Shown: positions 17,071 through 26,653 of the stretch, piece by piece
How positions within the stretch are numbered: position 1 is the first letter of the stretch
Layout of the letters: each line of letters starts with the position of its first letter
Assembly: GCA_021805725.1 (NCBI GenBank)
Contig: JAJZEH010000007.1
Location: 124,001 to 188,000, forward strand
Length of the DNA stretch: 64,000 nucleotides
Source: Pseudomonadota bacterium
GTDB lineage: Bacteria > Pseudomonadota > Gammaproteobacteria > Burkholderiales > Ferrovaceae
Direction of reading: 5' to 3'
Position numbers and translations under genes: made by a program
Notes under the pieces: generated by a model
The model's input: only the letters and a program-made list of their open reading frames with translations
Told to the model about the DNA's origin: nothing
Database searches by the model: none

Positions 17071-19226
17071 TAAGTATTCTCCGGTAGCGGGAGCAGGATG
17101 CTAATGATGGCGCCCCCCTGTTCCAAGTTGGACACCAGAATTTTGCCATGGTGTTCCTCAACAATCTTCTTGACGATGGGCAACCCCAGTCCCGTTCCTT
17201 TGCTTTTGGTGGTGACGTAGGGTTCAAAAATTCTACCCAGCAACTCTTCAGAAAATCCGTGACCGTTATCAAAAACGGACAGCTTGATCCAGTCACCCTG
17301 TTTTTCAGTCGCAACGGTAACGCGAGGATCAGCCTGCCCCTGCAATGCGTCCAACGCATTCTGTACCAGGTTGTGGATCACCTGGCGCAGGCGTGTCACG
17401 TCGCCGTCCATCATGGGTAGTCCATCGGCCAGCTTGAGTTCGATTTTTTCCCCCATCGACTCATATAAAACCAGCACTTCCAGAATCAGTTTGTTGAGGT
17501 TGAGGCTACGGGTGGCCAGCTTGGAAGAGCGCGCGTATTCGCTGAAATCGTTGACCATGTTCTTGAGCGCATCCACCTGATTGATGATGGTTGCAGTGGA
17601 ACGCTCCAGGATGTCCGACTCTGCTGCAGGAAGTTTTTCTCCCAACTTAAGTCGCATGCGCTCGGCCGCAAGCTGGATCGGCGTCAAGGGGTTCTTGATT
17701 TCATGAGCAAGGCGCCGCGCCACTTCGCCCCAGGCAGCATCACGCTGTGCCTGGACCATTTGGGTAATGTCATCAAACACCAGCACGTAATCTCCGCCGC
17801 CCTCGCCCGGAAGTCGCGTCCCGCGAAAATGGAGCTTGCGTTTGCCCGTGCCATCCATCCAATCTGCATTTCCCTCCCATGCCACATCCTGCGCCGCGTG
17901 GAACTGCTCAACCAGGTACTGCGCGATGGGCTGCAGCTCAGGAACCGCCACGCCCCAATTTTCAAGCGGTACGCCGCTTGCCCGATCAACACCCAGCAGC
18001 TGATTTGCGCTGAGATTGGCACTCTTGAACTGAAATTGGGCATCGAAAACGATCACGCCTGTGGAAAGATTGGACAAAATGCTTTCCTGATAGGCCTTGG
18101 CCGCGGTCAGCCGTTCCTGATCACGCAAACGGTCGGCAGCGGCTTCATGCAACTGCTGCGTCATGGTATTAAAGGAACGAGTCAACGTGCCGAGCTCATC
18201 GTCACTGATCACCGGCGTCATCTTGGTATAGTCCCCCGCACCAATGGCCTTGGTGCTTTCAGCCAGCGCTCCCAGAGGGGCGCCCAAACGCTCCGATATC
18301 ACAAACGCCAAGGCAATGGCCGTCAGCAGCGTCAGTAACAGGGCAAGCGTCAAATTGAGCCCGTAAATCCGCTTCAACCCTGTCCGCGCCAGTAAGAGCT
18401 CCTGATATCCGCGGTAGGCTGCCTCGACACTGTCCGCATCGGCAGCAAGCTCTCTCGACACGGGCTGCATCAACTGCAAGGCCCTCAAATCTTCGGAATA
18501 GGTCAACCGATTGACCGGAACAACCACCCGCAAATAAAGCCCCTTTCCAGGAATGGTTTCCGCCATTTTATACGCCCGTTGAGAGCGAATCTGGTGGCTG
18601 ATGGAAGCATTAATGGGAAGCGCATCAGGCATCGAGGCATCGTTGAGTCCGCTGGAGAATGCCAGCACCGTTCCAGACTTGGAAAACAGGGTTACTTCCT
18701 GGACGCCAAACTGCTCGCGCAAATGATATAAAAGCGTCGTCTCCTCCAGGGCTGAGGCATCCGCCAGCGCCAACGACATGGCTTCGCCCTTATGGGCCAA
18801 ATCATTGAGCAGGCTGTCAAAAGTGGTTCGCCCCAAATCCAGTCCAGCAGTCAGTGCATTGTCCACGTTGACGTCAAACCAGGACTCAATGCTGTTCGAC
18901 AAAAACCTTACGGACACGCCATAGACCAGGGTTCCCGGCAGCACCGCCATGAGGGCAAAAACCACCACCAATTTCAATGTCAGCTTGGAGCCAAAAACCC
19001 GGTCGCGCAATTTCCCATAGAGGGTCCACAACTGGTAGGAAATCAAACCCAGTAACGCCAAGGCCACGCCGGCTCCCAAGGCCAGCAGGCGCGGGTAATG
19101 CTGCGAGAACAGCGAGGTATTTGCGGTTGCCGCCGAGAGCAGGTAGAGCAGGGCGCCCCCAGCCAGCACCACCAGGGCAACGACCCATTTCATGCGATGG
19201 AATGAAAACACCGGGGCCCATTTCAT
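17070..19226 (-). CDS. ntrY: NtrY-like sensor histidine kinase
   Basis: This 718-residue membrane kinase is predicted to phosphorylate the adjacent NtrX. Membrane helices lie at about residues 12-30, 45-65 and 85-105, followed by a periplasmic sensing region and a further helix near 290-310. Then come HAMP (about 310-365), PAS (about 385-480), the HisKA H-box RRLAHEIKNPLTPIQ with His508, and a HATPase domain with N box HNLVQNALDAL and G boxes DNGHGFS and KGTGLGLPIVKKI. Four bases overlap the DUF4390 gene and one base overlaps ntrX. An internal ATG at 19193 is possible, but the ATGA overlap favours 19226. The signal is unknown; in other proteobacteria NtrYX responds to nitrogen or redox state. 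Confidence 0.92.
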   Translation of the reverse strand: MKWAPVFSFHRMKWVVALVVLAGGALLYLLSAATANTSLFSQHYPRLLALGAGVALALLGLISYQLWTLYGKLRDRVFGSKLTLKLVVVFALMAVLPGTLVYGVSVRFLSNSIESWFDVNVDNALTAGLDLGRTTFDSLLNDLAHKGEAMSLALADASALEETTLLYHLREQFGVQEVTLFSKSGTVLAFSSGLNDASMPDALPINASISHQIRSQRAYKMAETIPGKGLYLRVVVPVNRLTYSEDLRALQLMQPVSRELAADADSVEAAYRGYQELLLARTGLKRIYGLNLTLALLLTLLTAIALAFVISERLGAPLGALAESTKAIGAGDYTKMTPVISDDELGTLTRSFNTMTQQLHEAAADRLRDQERLTAAKAYQESILSNLSTGVIVFDAQFQFKSANLSANQLLGVDRASGVPLENWGVAVPELQPIAQYLVEQFHAAQDVAWEGNADWMDGTGKRKLHFRGTRLPGEGGGDYVLVFDDITQMVQAQRDAAWGEVARRLAHEIKNPLTPIQLAAERMRLKLGEKLPAAESDILERSTATIINQVDALKNMVNDFSEYARSSKLATRSLNLNKLILEVLVLYESMGEKIELKLADGLPMMDGDVTRLRQVIHNLVQNALDALQGQADPRVTVATEKQGDWIKLSVFDNGHGFSEELLGRIFEPYVTTKSKGTGLGLPIVKKIVEEHHGKILVSNLEQGGAIISILLPLPENT

Positions 19227-19783
19227 GGCGAAACCGTCCAGCTCAAGGGTTTTGATGCCAGATTCCAGTCATTGGAAGACAGGGCATCCACCTGAAAAGG
19301 CTTGGGCAGTTGCGATACGTCCAGCCGCATTTGCGTACGGGCTTCGTAATGGCCTCCCTTTTTCATGCTTCCTGGATCCGCAATGCGGACTCCGTTTAGC
19401 CGGGTCAGGGCTTGCAGGGCATCCTTGAGGGTATTGAAACTGAGATAAAGGGATCCGATGGAAAACCGGTAAACCCGCATCAGCGGGTTGAAACTGAGGC
19501 GCCGCTCCTGGCGCAAATTGACAATATCCTTATTGAACCAGTACCAACGGGGTTCAATAATTTCCATGGAAACGGTAAAAGTAAGGGAAACACCGCGGTT
19601 GAGCGCCTCTTCCAATGCCGGGGTCAGCTCCAGATCAAAATCCGCGTTCAGGAAATAGCCTTCCTCAGTGGCAGTCACCTCGGCATTACGAACGGAAATT
19701 CCCTCGGCGCGCACCGTGGCCACGCCAAGAAATAGAGCCCCAAACAGCATCAGCAGGAGGCTAAGTTTTTTGAAATATGGCAT
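19223..19783 (-). CDS. DUF4390 exported protein
   Basis: This protein of about 186 residues has a signal peptide (MPYFKKLSLLLMLFGALFLG, then cleavage near VRA/EG). The mature part reads like the DUF4390 family: FDLELTPALEEALNRG, IEPRWYWFNKDI and MRVYRFSIGSLYLSFNTLKDAL. The function of this family is not known. It commonly sits between rsmB and ntrY in betaproteobacteria, as here, which hints at a link with the NtrY sensor. Start choice is uncertain: in-frame ATGs at 19828, 19804, 19798 and 19795 lie upstream, within rsmB. I chose 19783 because it gives a compact signal peptide. Confidence 0.75.
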   Translation of the reverse strand: MPYFKKLSLLLMLFGALFLGVATVRAEGISVRNAEVTATEEGYFLNADFDLELTPALEEALNRGVSLTFTVSMEIIEPRWYWFNKDIVNLRQERRLSFNPLMRVYRFSIGSLYLSFNTLKDALQALTRLNGVRIADPGSMKKGGHYEARTQMRLDVSQLPKPFQVDALSSNDWNLASKPLSWTVSP

Positions 19784-21038
19784 AGAAAAACCCATCATGC
19801 GCATGATCGGGGTAAATCTGTCCTTCATGAAATAAAGGGTCTGCAATCAAAAGGGGCCGCGCTTCGGGATGTTTTACCTGGAAATTTTCCACCTGCCCCT
19901 GATTTTCTTCCCGGAAGATGGAGCAGGTGACATAAACCAGCCTTCCACCGCGGCGCACCACCTGCCACAAGGCTTCCAACAGCCGCTCCTGCGCCCCGAC
20001 CAGCGCAGGAATGTCCTCGGCGCGACGCAACCATTTAATGTCTGGATGCCTTCTGACCACCCCCGATCCGCTACAAGGCGCGTCCAGCAACACACGGTCA
20101 TAGTGGCTTCCATCCCACCAGGATTTGAGGTCACCAGCATCGGCAGCGAGGCACTGTGCCTCGAGATTCAAGCGATGCAGATTGGCCTCCACTTTTTTAA
20201 TCCGCCCCGAATCCTTATCCAATGCAAGCAATTCGAGGCCGTTGCCGCGCTCGAGAATATGGCCGGTCTTTCCTCCTGGCGCTGCACATGCGTCCAGCAC
20301 TCGTTGGTTGGGATGCAGCGCCAATAGCTCCGCAGCGTATTGCGCCGATGCATCCTGCACCGAAACATCGCCCTGGTCAAAACCCGGCAGCTGCTTTACG
20401 TTGACCGGTTCCGCAAGGATCAAGCCCTCGACGCCCACCGGGACGGATTCAATGCCTTCAAGTTTGAGCCGTGCCTGATACTGCTCCCGACTGCTGTTAC
20501 GACGATTGACCCGCAGCGTCATGGGTGGGTGTGCCTGCGCTTCGCCAAGCAAGGCCTCCCAGCGCTCCGGATATTGCGCCCTGACTTTGTCGATCCACCA
20601 TGTGGGGTGGCTAAACCTTCCCTCAGGCGTTTCGTGCGCAACTTTCAAAAATGCATCTCGCTGACGCAACAAGTTGCGTAGCACCCCGTTTACAAACCCT
20701 TTGGCGCTGGGAACCCCCAACAGGGCTGCAACTTCCACGGCATGGCTCACGACCGCGTGGTGAGCCACGCGCGTATGAAGTAATTGATAAGTGGCCACCA
20801 TCAACAGCGCATCCAGCGGCGGCTCAGGTTTCTTTTTGGCAAAGAGCTGCTGCAGCACCCGCTCAATTTCCGTGCGATGGCGTAATACGCCGTACCCCAC
20901 ATCCTGCAATGAAGCGCGCTGGTGATCGGTCAGCTGGCCTTTTGCCTGTCCGCGCGCATCGGTCAAGGCATGATCAAGGTTTTTTCCACCCAACACCTGG
21001 GTCAGGGCTAATGTGGCCAATCGCTGAATTTCGAGCAT
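19761..21038 (-). CDS. rsmB: 16S rRNA (cytosine(967)-C(5))-methyltransferase
   Basis: This 425-residue enzyme methylates C967 of 16S rRNA using SAM. The N-terminal NusB-like RNA-binding domain covers about 1-140. The catalytic domain shows DACAAPGGKTGHILE (SAM motif I), LDAPCSGSGVVRRHPDIKW and the nucleophilic-Cys segment VTCSIFREENQ. The ATG at 21038 overlaps the fmt stop as TGATG, which sets the start. The order def-fmt-rsmB is a classic translation-related operon. Confidence 0.96.
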   Translation of the reverse strand: MLEIQRLATLALTQVLGGKNLDHALTDARGQAKGQLTDHQRASLQDVGYGVLRHRTEIERVLQQLFAKKKPEPPLDALLMVATYQLLHTRVAHHAVVSHAVEVAALLGVPSAKGFVNGVLRNLLRQRDAFLKVAHETPEGRFSHPTWWIDKVRAQYPERWEALLGEAQAHPPMTLRVNRRNSSREQYQARLKLEGIESVPVGVEGLILAEPVNVKQLPGFDQGDVSVQDASAQYAAELLALHPNQRVLDACAAPGGKTGHILERGNGLELLALDKDSGRIKKVEANLHRLNLEAQCLAADAGDLKSWWDGSHYDRVLLDAPCSGSGVVRRHPDIKWLRRAEDIPALVGAQERLLEALWQVVRRGGRLVYVTCSIFREENQGQVENFQVKHPEARPLLIADPLFHEGQIYPDHAHDGFFYAIFQKT

Positions 21039-21970
21039 CAAACCCCCATTTGCTCGCCCAGTGCCACTGGAAAGCCCTTGATAAATTCACCCGCGGTCAT
21101 GGGTTTTCCCCCTGCACGCTGCAACATTCGCAGCGCCAACCGCCCCTCGCCACATGCCACGAAGACCCCGGCATCGTTCAGGGCCAGCACCGTTCCAGGT
21201 GCGGCGCCTGCCGGTTCTGGCACCGCCCGTGCCTGCCACACCTTGATCAATTCATCCCGCAAGAAGGTTCTGGATACCGGCGCGGGGTTGAACGCCCGCA
21301 CGTCCCGCGCCAATTGCTCGGCAGTTTTTGTCCAATCCAGCAACGCTTCTGCTTTCGTGATCTTTTGTGCGTAAGTCACACCCGTGGCAGGTTGGGGTAC
21401 CGGTTTCAGCTGTCCTGTCCGGATCCCTTCCAGCGCCTCGATGATCGTCCGTGCGCCCAGATCGGCCAGTCGATCATGCAGGGTATGGCAGGTGTCCTGA
21501 TCCTGGATTGGACAGGGCCGTTCCAGCAATACGGCACCGGTATCCAGTCCTTGGTCCATTTGCATGATGCTGATTCCCGTGACCGCATCACCCGCCTGAA
21601 GTGCGCGTTGTATCGGTGCTGCACCACGCCAGCGCGGCAGCAGGGAGGCGTGAATGTTAATGGCTCCACGGGGTGTTGCCCGCAGGATATCTTCGGGCAA
21701 CAACTGACCATAAGCCGAAACCACCATGACTTCGGCGGCGAAACCCTGAATCAGCGCCAGTGTTTCTGCAGATTTCAAGGTTGCCGGCTGATATACCGGC
21801 ACATGGGCTGCCAAAGCGACCCGTTTGACCGGGCTGGGCAGGACCTTGAAGCCCCGGCCTCCCGGCCGGTCAGGCTGGGTCAGGACCGCAACCACCTGGT
21901 GTCCCGCAGCAATCAACGCCTCCAGACTGCGCGCGGCAAATTCCGGGGTTCCTGCAAATACCATGCGCAT
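21038..21970 (-). CDS. fmt: Methionyl-tRNA formyltransferase
   Basis: This 310-residue enzyme formylates initiator Met-tRNA using 10-formyl-tetrahydrofolate. It begins [19 protein letters not shown] and carries the catalytic-domain signature INIHASLLPRWRGAAPIQRA with the essential Asn and His, and the Asp in MDQGLDTG. A C-terminal OB-like tRNA-binding domain follows from about residue 205. Its start overlaps the def stop by one base, so formylation and deformylation enzymes are co-translated. Confidence 0.97.
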   Translation of the reverse strand: MRMVFAGTPEFAARSLEALIAAGHQVVAVLTQPDRPGGRGFKVLPSPVKRVALAAHVPVYQPATLKSAETLALIQGFAAEVMVVSAYGQLLPEDILRATPRGAINIHASLLPRWRGAAPIQRALQAGDAVTGISIMQMDQGLDTGAVLLERPCPIQDQDTCHTLHDRLADLGARTIIEALEGIRTGQLKPVPQPATGVTYAQKITKAEALLDWTKTAEQLARDVRAFNPAPVSRTFLRDELIKVWQARAVPEPAGAAPGTVLALNDAGVFVACGEGRLALRMLQRAGGKPMTAGEFIKGFPVALGEQMGV

Positions 21971-22473
21971 TACAACGTTTCCCGGGCTCGTTTACGTAAC
22001 TTGGTTTTAATGCGGTTTTGTTTGAGCTGGGACAGGTACTCCACAAAGACTTTACCATCCAGGTGGTCCATTTCGTGCTGGATGCAGGTGGCCAGGAGTC
22101 CTTCGGCCTCTAGCGTAAAGAGCTTGCCCTCACGATCCAGCGCCTCCACCACGATTCGTTCCGAGCGCGTGACCCGGTCATAAATTCCAGGTACTGAAAG
22201 GCAGCCTTCCTCTCGTTCCTGGCTTCCATCCTTCGATATGAGCTTTGGATTGATGAAGACTTGCAGGTTGTGTTGTCCTTCGGACACATCCAGAACAATC
22301 AAGCGCTTATGCACATTGACCTGGGTGGCGGCAAGGCCAATGCCCACCGCAGCGCGCATGGTTTCAGCCATGTCGTCCACCAGCTTGCGGACTTGTGCGT
22401 CCACCTCGGCAACGTCGGTTGCCCGGGTATGCAGACGAGGGTCTGGATAATGAAGTATGGGGAGAAGCGCCAT
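21970..22473 (-). CDS. def: Peptide deformylase
   Basis: This 167-residue metalloenzyme removes the N-formyl group from nascent proteins. All three deformylase motifs are visible: [17 protein letters not shown] (metal-binding Cys) and [12 protein letters not shown] (two His and the catalytic Glu). I chose the ATG at 22473 ([15 protein letters not shown]), the usual N-terminus; the frame is open back to 22545 but that part has no homology. It is the first gene of the long minus-strand run and is divergent from dprA, with 71 bp between their start codons. Confidence 0.97.
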   Translation of the reverse strand: MALLPILHYPDPRLHTRATDVAEVDAQVRKLVDDMAETMRAAVGIGLAATQVNVHKRLIVLDVSEGQHNLQVFINPKLISKDGSQEREEGCLSVPGIYDRVTRSERIVVEALDREGKLFTLEAEGLLATCIQHEMDHLDGKVFVEYLSQLKQNRIKTKLRKRARETL

Positions 22474-22544
22474 AATAAAGCCTATTTCCGACAGTATTCC
22501 TGCCTCAAGGATACTATTATAGCGGTCCTGACCGGAGAGCCCCA

Positions 22545-23522
22545 TTGAAAGCTGTATCAGCCCCAGGCCCTGATCCCCTGCTTCGCTGTTTTACTCCCGA
22601 GCAAGCCGCCAAAACCCGGGATTGGCTGACGCATTCGGAAAACCATTTCATCCTTCAGGAAGAGGAGGGCTACCCCGCGTTGCTGAAGGAACTCTCCGAT
22701 CGTCCCGATTACCTGTTCGTCAAAGGAAACCCCGCCTTGCTGTCCCATCCCATGCTGGCCATCGTGGGCAGCCGTAACGCCACGCGACAGGGCTGCCTTG
22801 ACGCCGAGGCATTCGCCGAGGCGCTCTCCCATGCGGGAATCACCATTGTCAGCGGCCTTGCTGAAGGCATTGATGCAGCCGCCCATCGCGGTGCGTTGCG
22901 CGGCAAAGGCAGTACGATTGCCGTGATTGGGACCGGGGCAGATCGCGTTTATCCCGCCAGTAACAGGCGTCTGGCGCAGGATATTGCAGCACGGGGCGCC
23001 ATCATTACCGAGTTTGCGCTGGGTTCTCCGGCTCAAAAATGGCACTTTCCCAAACGCAACCGAATCATTGCCGGAATCTCCATGGGTTGCCTGGTGGTTG
23101 AGGCCAGCCTGACCAGCGGCTCCATCATCACGGCACGCCTTGGATTGGAGGAGGGTCGTGAAATTTTTGCCATTCCTGGGTCGATTCATTCGCCATTTTC
23201 AAAGGGCTGTCATCGCCTGATCCGTGATGGCGCCAAACTGGTGGAAACGGCGCGGGACATTCTGGAGGAACTGCGTTATCAAATACCCGACCTCGCGATG
23301 AGCGCCCCCGAACCACCTCCCGTGATCGCGGAGCTTCCCGAAAATTCGCAATCCGTACTGAATGAATTGATTCAGGGTCCACTGTCTCTGGATCAAATTT
23401 GTCACCGTACCGGCTTGACGACCGGACAGGTATCCCTCATGCTGACCTCGCTTGAGCTCTTCGGCCAGATTTCAGTATTGCCGGGCGGCCGTTATCAGCG
23501 ACTGGATTTCGGGCGGCGTTGA
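22545..23522 (+). CDS. dprA: DNA-processing protein DprA, short N-terminus
   Basis: This 325-residue single-stranded-DNA-binding protein loads RecA during natural transformation. The Rossmann-like core is complete: [74 protein letters not shown] and [32 protein letters not shown] winged-helix tail (about 265-325) follows. The usual 40-60-residue SAM-like N-terminal region is missing. The frame is closed by stops at about 22473-22478, and the first workable start is TTG at 22545 with GGAG eight bases upstream. Confidence 0.93.
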   Translation: MKAVSAPGPDPLLRCFTPEQAAKTRDWLTHSENHFILQEEEGYPALLKELSDRPDYLFVKGNPALLSHPMLAIVGSRNATRQGCLDAEAFAEALSHAGITIVSGLAEGIDAAAHRGALRGKGSTIAVIGTGADRVYPASNRRLAQDIAARGAIITEFALGSPAQKWHFPKRNRIIAGISMGCLVVEASLTSGSIITARLGLEEGREIFAIPGSIHSPFSKGCHRLIRDGAKLVETARDILEELRYQIPDLAMSAPEPPPVIAELPENSQSVLNELIQGPLSLDQICHRTGLTTGQVSLMLTSLELFGQISVLPGGRYQRLDFGRR

Positions 23523-23567
23523 CCGCACTCCGCCTGAAGTGATTCATCATTCTAAGGGGCGGTACTC

Positions 23568-24023
23568 ATGGTCGACATTCTTATTTTCGTTTACGAAAAT
23601 TTTTTTGCCAGCGGTATTTATCCCACGCACACCGTGCTCCAAAACCGGCTGTTTGCAGCGGGTTTTGAGGAAACAGAGGTTGAAGAGGCGCTGGCCTGGC
23701 TGGACGATATCGATCAAATCGGACAACCCGAGCAAGGTGGCGCACTGACCCATTCAGTATCGCAACGCTGTCTTGACCCGTCGGAGTATGAGCGCATTGG
23801 CTCCCAGGGCTGGGGCTTCCTGGCCTTTCTAGAGAATAACCAAATCCTTGCTCCGCGCCAGCGGGAATGGATTCTTGCCGGGGTCATGGCGCTGGATGAG
23901 CCCGAGGTCGACCTGGAGCGCCTCAAGTTGATTGTCCTGATGGTGCTCTGGCGTCAGGGGCACCCGATGGATGCCCTGCTGGTCGAGGAACTGATTCACT
24001 ACCAAGACTGGATGTTGCAATAA
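23568..24023 (+). CDS. smg: Smg family protein (DUF494)
   Basis: This 151-residue protein matches the Smg/DUF494 family, typically found between dprA and topA in beta- and gammaproteobacteria. It opens MVDILIFVYENFFASGIYP and has the characteristic ERIGSQGWGFLAFLE and LDEPEVDLERLKLIVLMVLW segments. The biochemical role is not known. The start ATG follows an AAGGGG-type ribosome site. It lies 45 bp after dprA and 14 bp before topA. Confidence 0.93.
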   Translation: MVDILIFVYENFFASGIYPTHTVLQNRLFAAGFEETEVEEALAWLDDIDQIGQPEQGGALTHSVSQRCLDPSEYERIGSQGWGFLAFLENNQILAPRQREWILAGVMALDEPEVDLERLKLIVLMVLWRQGHPMDALLVEELIHYQDWMLQ

Positions 24024-24037
24024 CTGCCCACCTTCTC

Positions 24038-26653
24038 GTGTCCAAAAACCTGCTCATCGTCGAATCGCCTTCCAAGGCGAAGACACTAAAAAAGTATCTC
24101 GGCCCGGGATTTGAAATCCTGGCCTCCTACGGCCACGTCCGCGATCTGGTCCCCAAGTCCGGCGCAGTGGATCCTGACGATCATTTCGCCATGAAATATC
24201 AGTTGGTGGAGCGCAACGAAAAGCATGTTGACGCCATCACGCGCGCCGTCAAGGCGGCTGATCACATCTATCTGGCAACCGATCCGGACCGCGAAGGCGA
24301 GGCCATTGCCTGGCATCTGGCTGAGATTCTCAAGACCAAAAAACTGCTGAAGAACAAGTCGTTGCAGCGGGTGACGTTTTACGAAATCACCCAAAACGCG
24401 GTTCGGGAAGCCGTTGCTCATCCGCGCGAAATCTCCATGCCGCTGGTCAATGCCCAGCAGGCGCGACGCGCCCTGGATTATCTGGTGGGTTTCAATCTTT
24501 CGCCCCTGTTGTGGAAGAAAATCCGCCGCGGGCTGTCGGCTGGGCGCGTGCAAAGCCCGGCTTTGCGCCTTATCGTGGAGCGCGAAAACCAGATTGCCGC
24601 ATTCAAAAGTGAAGAGTACTGGTCACTTCATCTGGATAGCCACAAGGAAGGTCAATCGTTTACGGCACGCCTGATCCAGTTTGAAGGAACGAAATTTCAG
24701 CAGATGAGCGTGGGTTCCGAGACGCGTCAGACTGAAATCCTCGACGCCCTCAAAGGCAAGTCCGCCAAAGTCCTTCAGGTGGAAAAGAAACGCAAGCAGC
24801 GGCATCCTGCAGCCCCGTTTACGACATCCACCTTGCAGCAGGAGTCCGTGCGCAAACTGGGATTTTCCACCGATCGCACCATGAAGGTGGCACAACAACT
24901 CTATGAAGGGATCGATATCGGCGGCGGCGCCGTGGGTCTGATCTCCTACATGCGGACGGACTCGGTCAGCTTGTCGCAAGAGGCCTTGCAAGATATCCGC
25001 GCACACATTCAAAACAATTTTGACAGTGAGTACTTGCCACCAAAACCCGTTTTCTACGCCAATAAATCCAAAAATGCCCAGGAGGCGCATGAGGCCATCC
25101 GCCCCACCTCCATTGCGCGAACCCCGGCCAATTTGCGAGGCCACCTGAACCCCGATCAATTCCGCCTTTACGAAATGATCTGGAAAAGGACTGTAGCCAG
25201 CCAAATGAATCAGGCCCAGTTTGACACGGTCAAGGTGGACATCAGCGTTGGCGATGCGCAAAACCTGTTTCGCGCCAACGGGCAGACCCTGGTCTTTCCT
25301 GGCTTCATTGCAGTCTATCGTGAAGACGAGGACGACGTCTCTGAAAAGGGTCCCTCGTCAGATTCCGACGACGAGGCCCGGCTTCCCCATTTGGTTGAAG
25401 GCGAGGGATTGCCCATAGACCAACTGTGGGGTGAACAGCATTTTACGCAACCCCCGCCCCGCTATTCTGAAGCAAGCCTCGTCAAGGCCCTGGAAGAATT
25501 CGGGATCGGCCGGCCTTCCACTTACGCCAGTATCATCAGCACCCTTGTCCATCGTGAATACGTTCTTCTGGACAAAAAGCGCTTCACACCCACCGATGTG
25601 GGCGTTGTGGTCAATAAATTCCTCACTGAGCATTTCTCCCGCTATGTAGATTATGACTTCACCGCGCGCCTGGAGGACCAGCTGGACCTTATTTCCGAAG
25701 GCAAGCTGGAATGGATTCCGGTATTGGCTCAATTTTGGGAGGGGTTTTCCAGCCAGGTGGAAGAAAAGGCTTCCGTTTCACGAGCGGAGGTCACCCAGGA
25801 ATCTTTGGATGAGGCCTGTCCCAAATGCGGAAAACCCTTGTCCATTCGCTTGGGACGACGCGGCAAGTTTGTGGGTTGCAGCGGTTTTCCCGAATGCGAT
25901 TTCACCCGAAACCTGGATGGTGCCACCGGTTCGGCTGAACCCGTCGTCGTCGGGGCAGAACCGGAGAGCGGCCAATCCATTTTTCTGCTCAATGGCCCCT
26001 ATGGGCCCTATCTGCAGTTGGGTGAAGCGGCGCCGGAAGGCAAGAAACCCAAGCGCATCTCGCTGCCAAAAAACCTGCTGCCCGTACAGGTCACCCTGGA
26101 TATCGCTTTGCGACTGCTGTCGCTACCGCGCGACCTCGGAAACCACCCTGAAACCGGCAAGAAAGTCACCGTCAACATTGGGCGTTTTGGTCCTTACATC
26201 CAGCACGATGGGGCCTTTCGTTCCATTCCAAAATCCGACAATGTGTTCGACATCGAACTGGAACGTGCCCTGCAGATCTGGGCCGAGCCCAAGAGCGCAG
26301 GACGCGGGTCGTTGCGACAATTGGGGACGCACCCCGAAGATCAGCAGCCCGTGGGGATTTTCAGTGGGCGATACGGGCCCTACGTCAAACACGGCAAGGT
26401 CAATGCCACACTGCCCAGCGGCGTAGAGGTGGACACCCTGACGCTGGAGGAAGCTCTGGCCTTGCTGGCTGAGAAAGCTGCCAAAACCGGCAAGCCAGCA
26501 CCGAAGAAAAAGGCAGCTCCCAAAAAGAAAGCGGCGGCAAAGAAGGCGGCTGTGAAGAAACCTGCGGTAAAGAAAACGGCAACAACAGAGAAAAAAACGG
26601 CGACCAAAAAGCCAGCCGCGAAAAAGCCGGCTGCTAAAAAAGCGAGTGCTTGA
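24038..26653 (+). CDS. topA: DNA topoisomerase I with lysine/alanine-rich tail
   Basis: This 871-residue enzyme relaxes negative supercoils by transient single-strand cleavage. The start codon is GTG. It contains the N-terminal Toprim motif LIVESPSKAKTLKKYLG and DPDREGEAIAWHL, and catalytic Tyr304 in ISYMRTDSVSLS. One four-Cys zinc ribbon (CPKCGKPLS to CSGFPECDF) is followed by three GPY-type C-terminal repeats (GPYGPYLQLG, GRFGPYIQHDG, GRYGPYVKHG). The last 50 or so residues are a K/A/P-rich tail. The final 20 bp overlap the convergent GT2 gene. The basic tail probably strengthens DNA or RNA-polymerase contacts, as inferred for similar tails. Confidence 0.97.
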   Translation: MSKNLLIVESPSKAKTLKKYLGPGFEILASYGHVRDLVPKSGAVDPDDHFAMKYQLVERNEKHVDAITRAVKAADHIYLATDPDREGEAIAWHLAEILKTKKLLKNKSLQRVTFYEITQNAVREAVAHPREISMPLVNAQQARRALDYLVGFNLSPLLWKKIRRGLSAGRVQSPALRLIVERENQIAAFKSEEYWSLHLDSHKEGQSFTARLIQFEGTKFQQMSVGSETRQTEILDALKGKSAKVLQVEKKRKQRHPAAPFTTSTLQQESVRKLGFSTDRTMKVAQQLYEGIDIGGGAVGLISYMRTDSVSLSQEALQDIRAHIQNNFDSEYLPPKPVFYANKSKNAQEAHEAIRPTSIARTPANLRGHLNPDQFRLYEMIWKRTVASQMNQAQFDTVKVDISVGDAQNLFRANGQTLVFPGFIAVYREDEDDVSEKGPSSDSDDEARLPHLVEGEGLPIDQLWGEQHFTQPPPRYSEASLVKALEEFGIGRPSTYASIISTLVHREYVLLDKKRFTPTDVGVVVNKFLTEHFSRYVDYDFTARLEDQLDLISEGKLEWIPVLAQFWEGFSSQVEEKASVSRAEVTQESLDEACPKCGKPLSIRLGRRGKFVGCSGFPECDFTRNLDGATGSAEPVVVGAEPESGQSIFLLNGPYGPYLQLGEAAPEGKKPKRISLPKNLLPVQVTLDIALRLLSLPRDLGNHPETGKKVTVNIGRFGPYIQHDGAFRSIPKSDNVFDIELERALQIWAEPKSAGRGSLRQLGTHPEDQQPVGIFSGRYGPYVKHGKVNATLPSGVEVDTLTLEEALALLAEKAAKTGKPAPKKKAAPKKKAAAKKAAVKKPAVKKTATTEKKTATKKPAAKKPAAKKASA

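Noticed and set aside
20651..22183. Long 510-codon open frame opposite fmt and rsmB
   Set aside because: It is antisense to two well-conserved genes, and its translation is of low complexity without any domain pattern.
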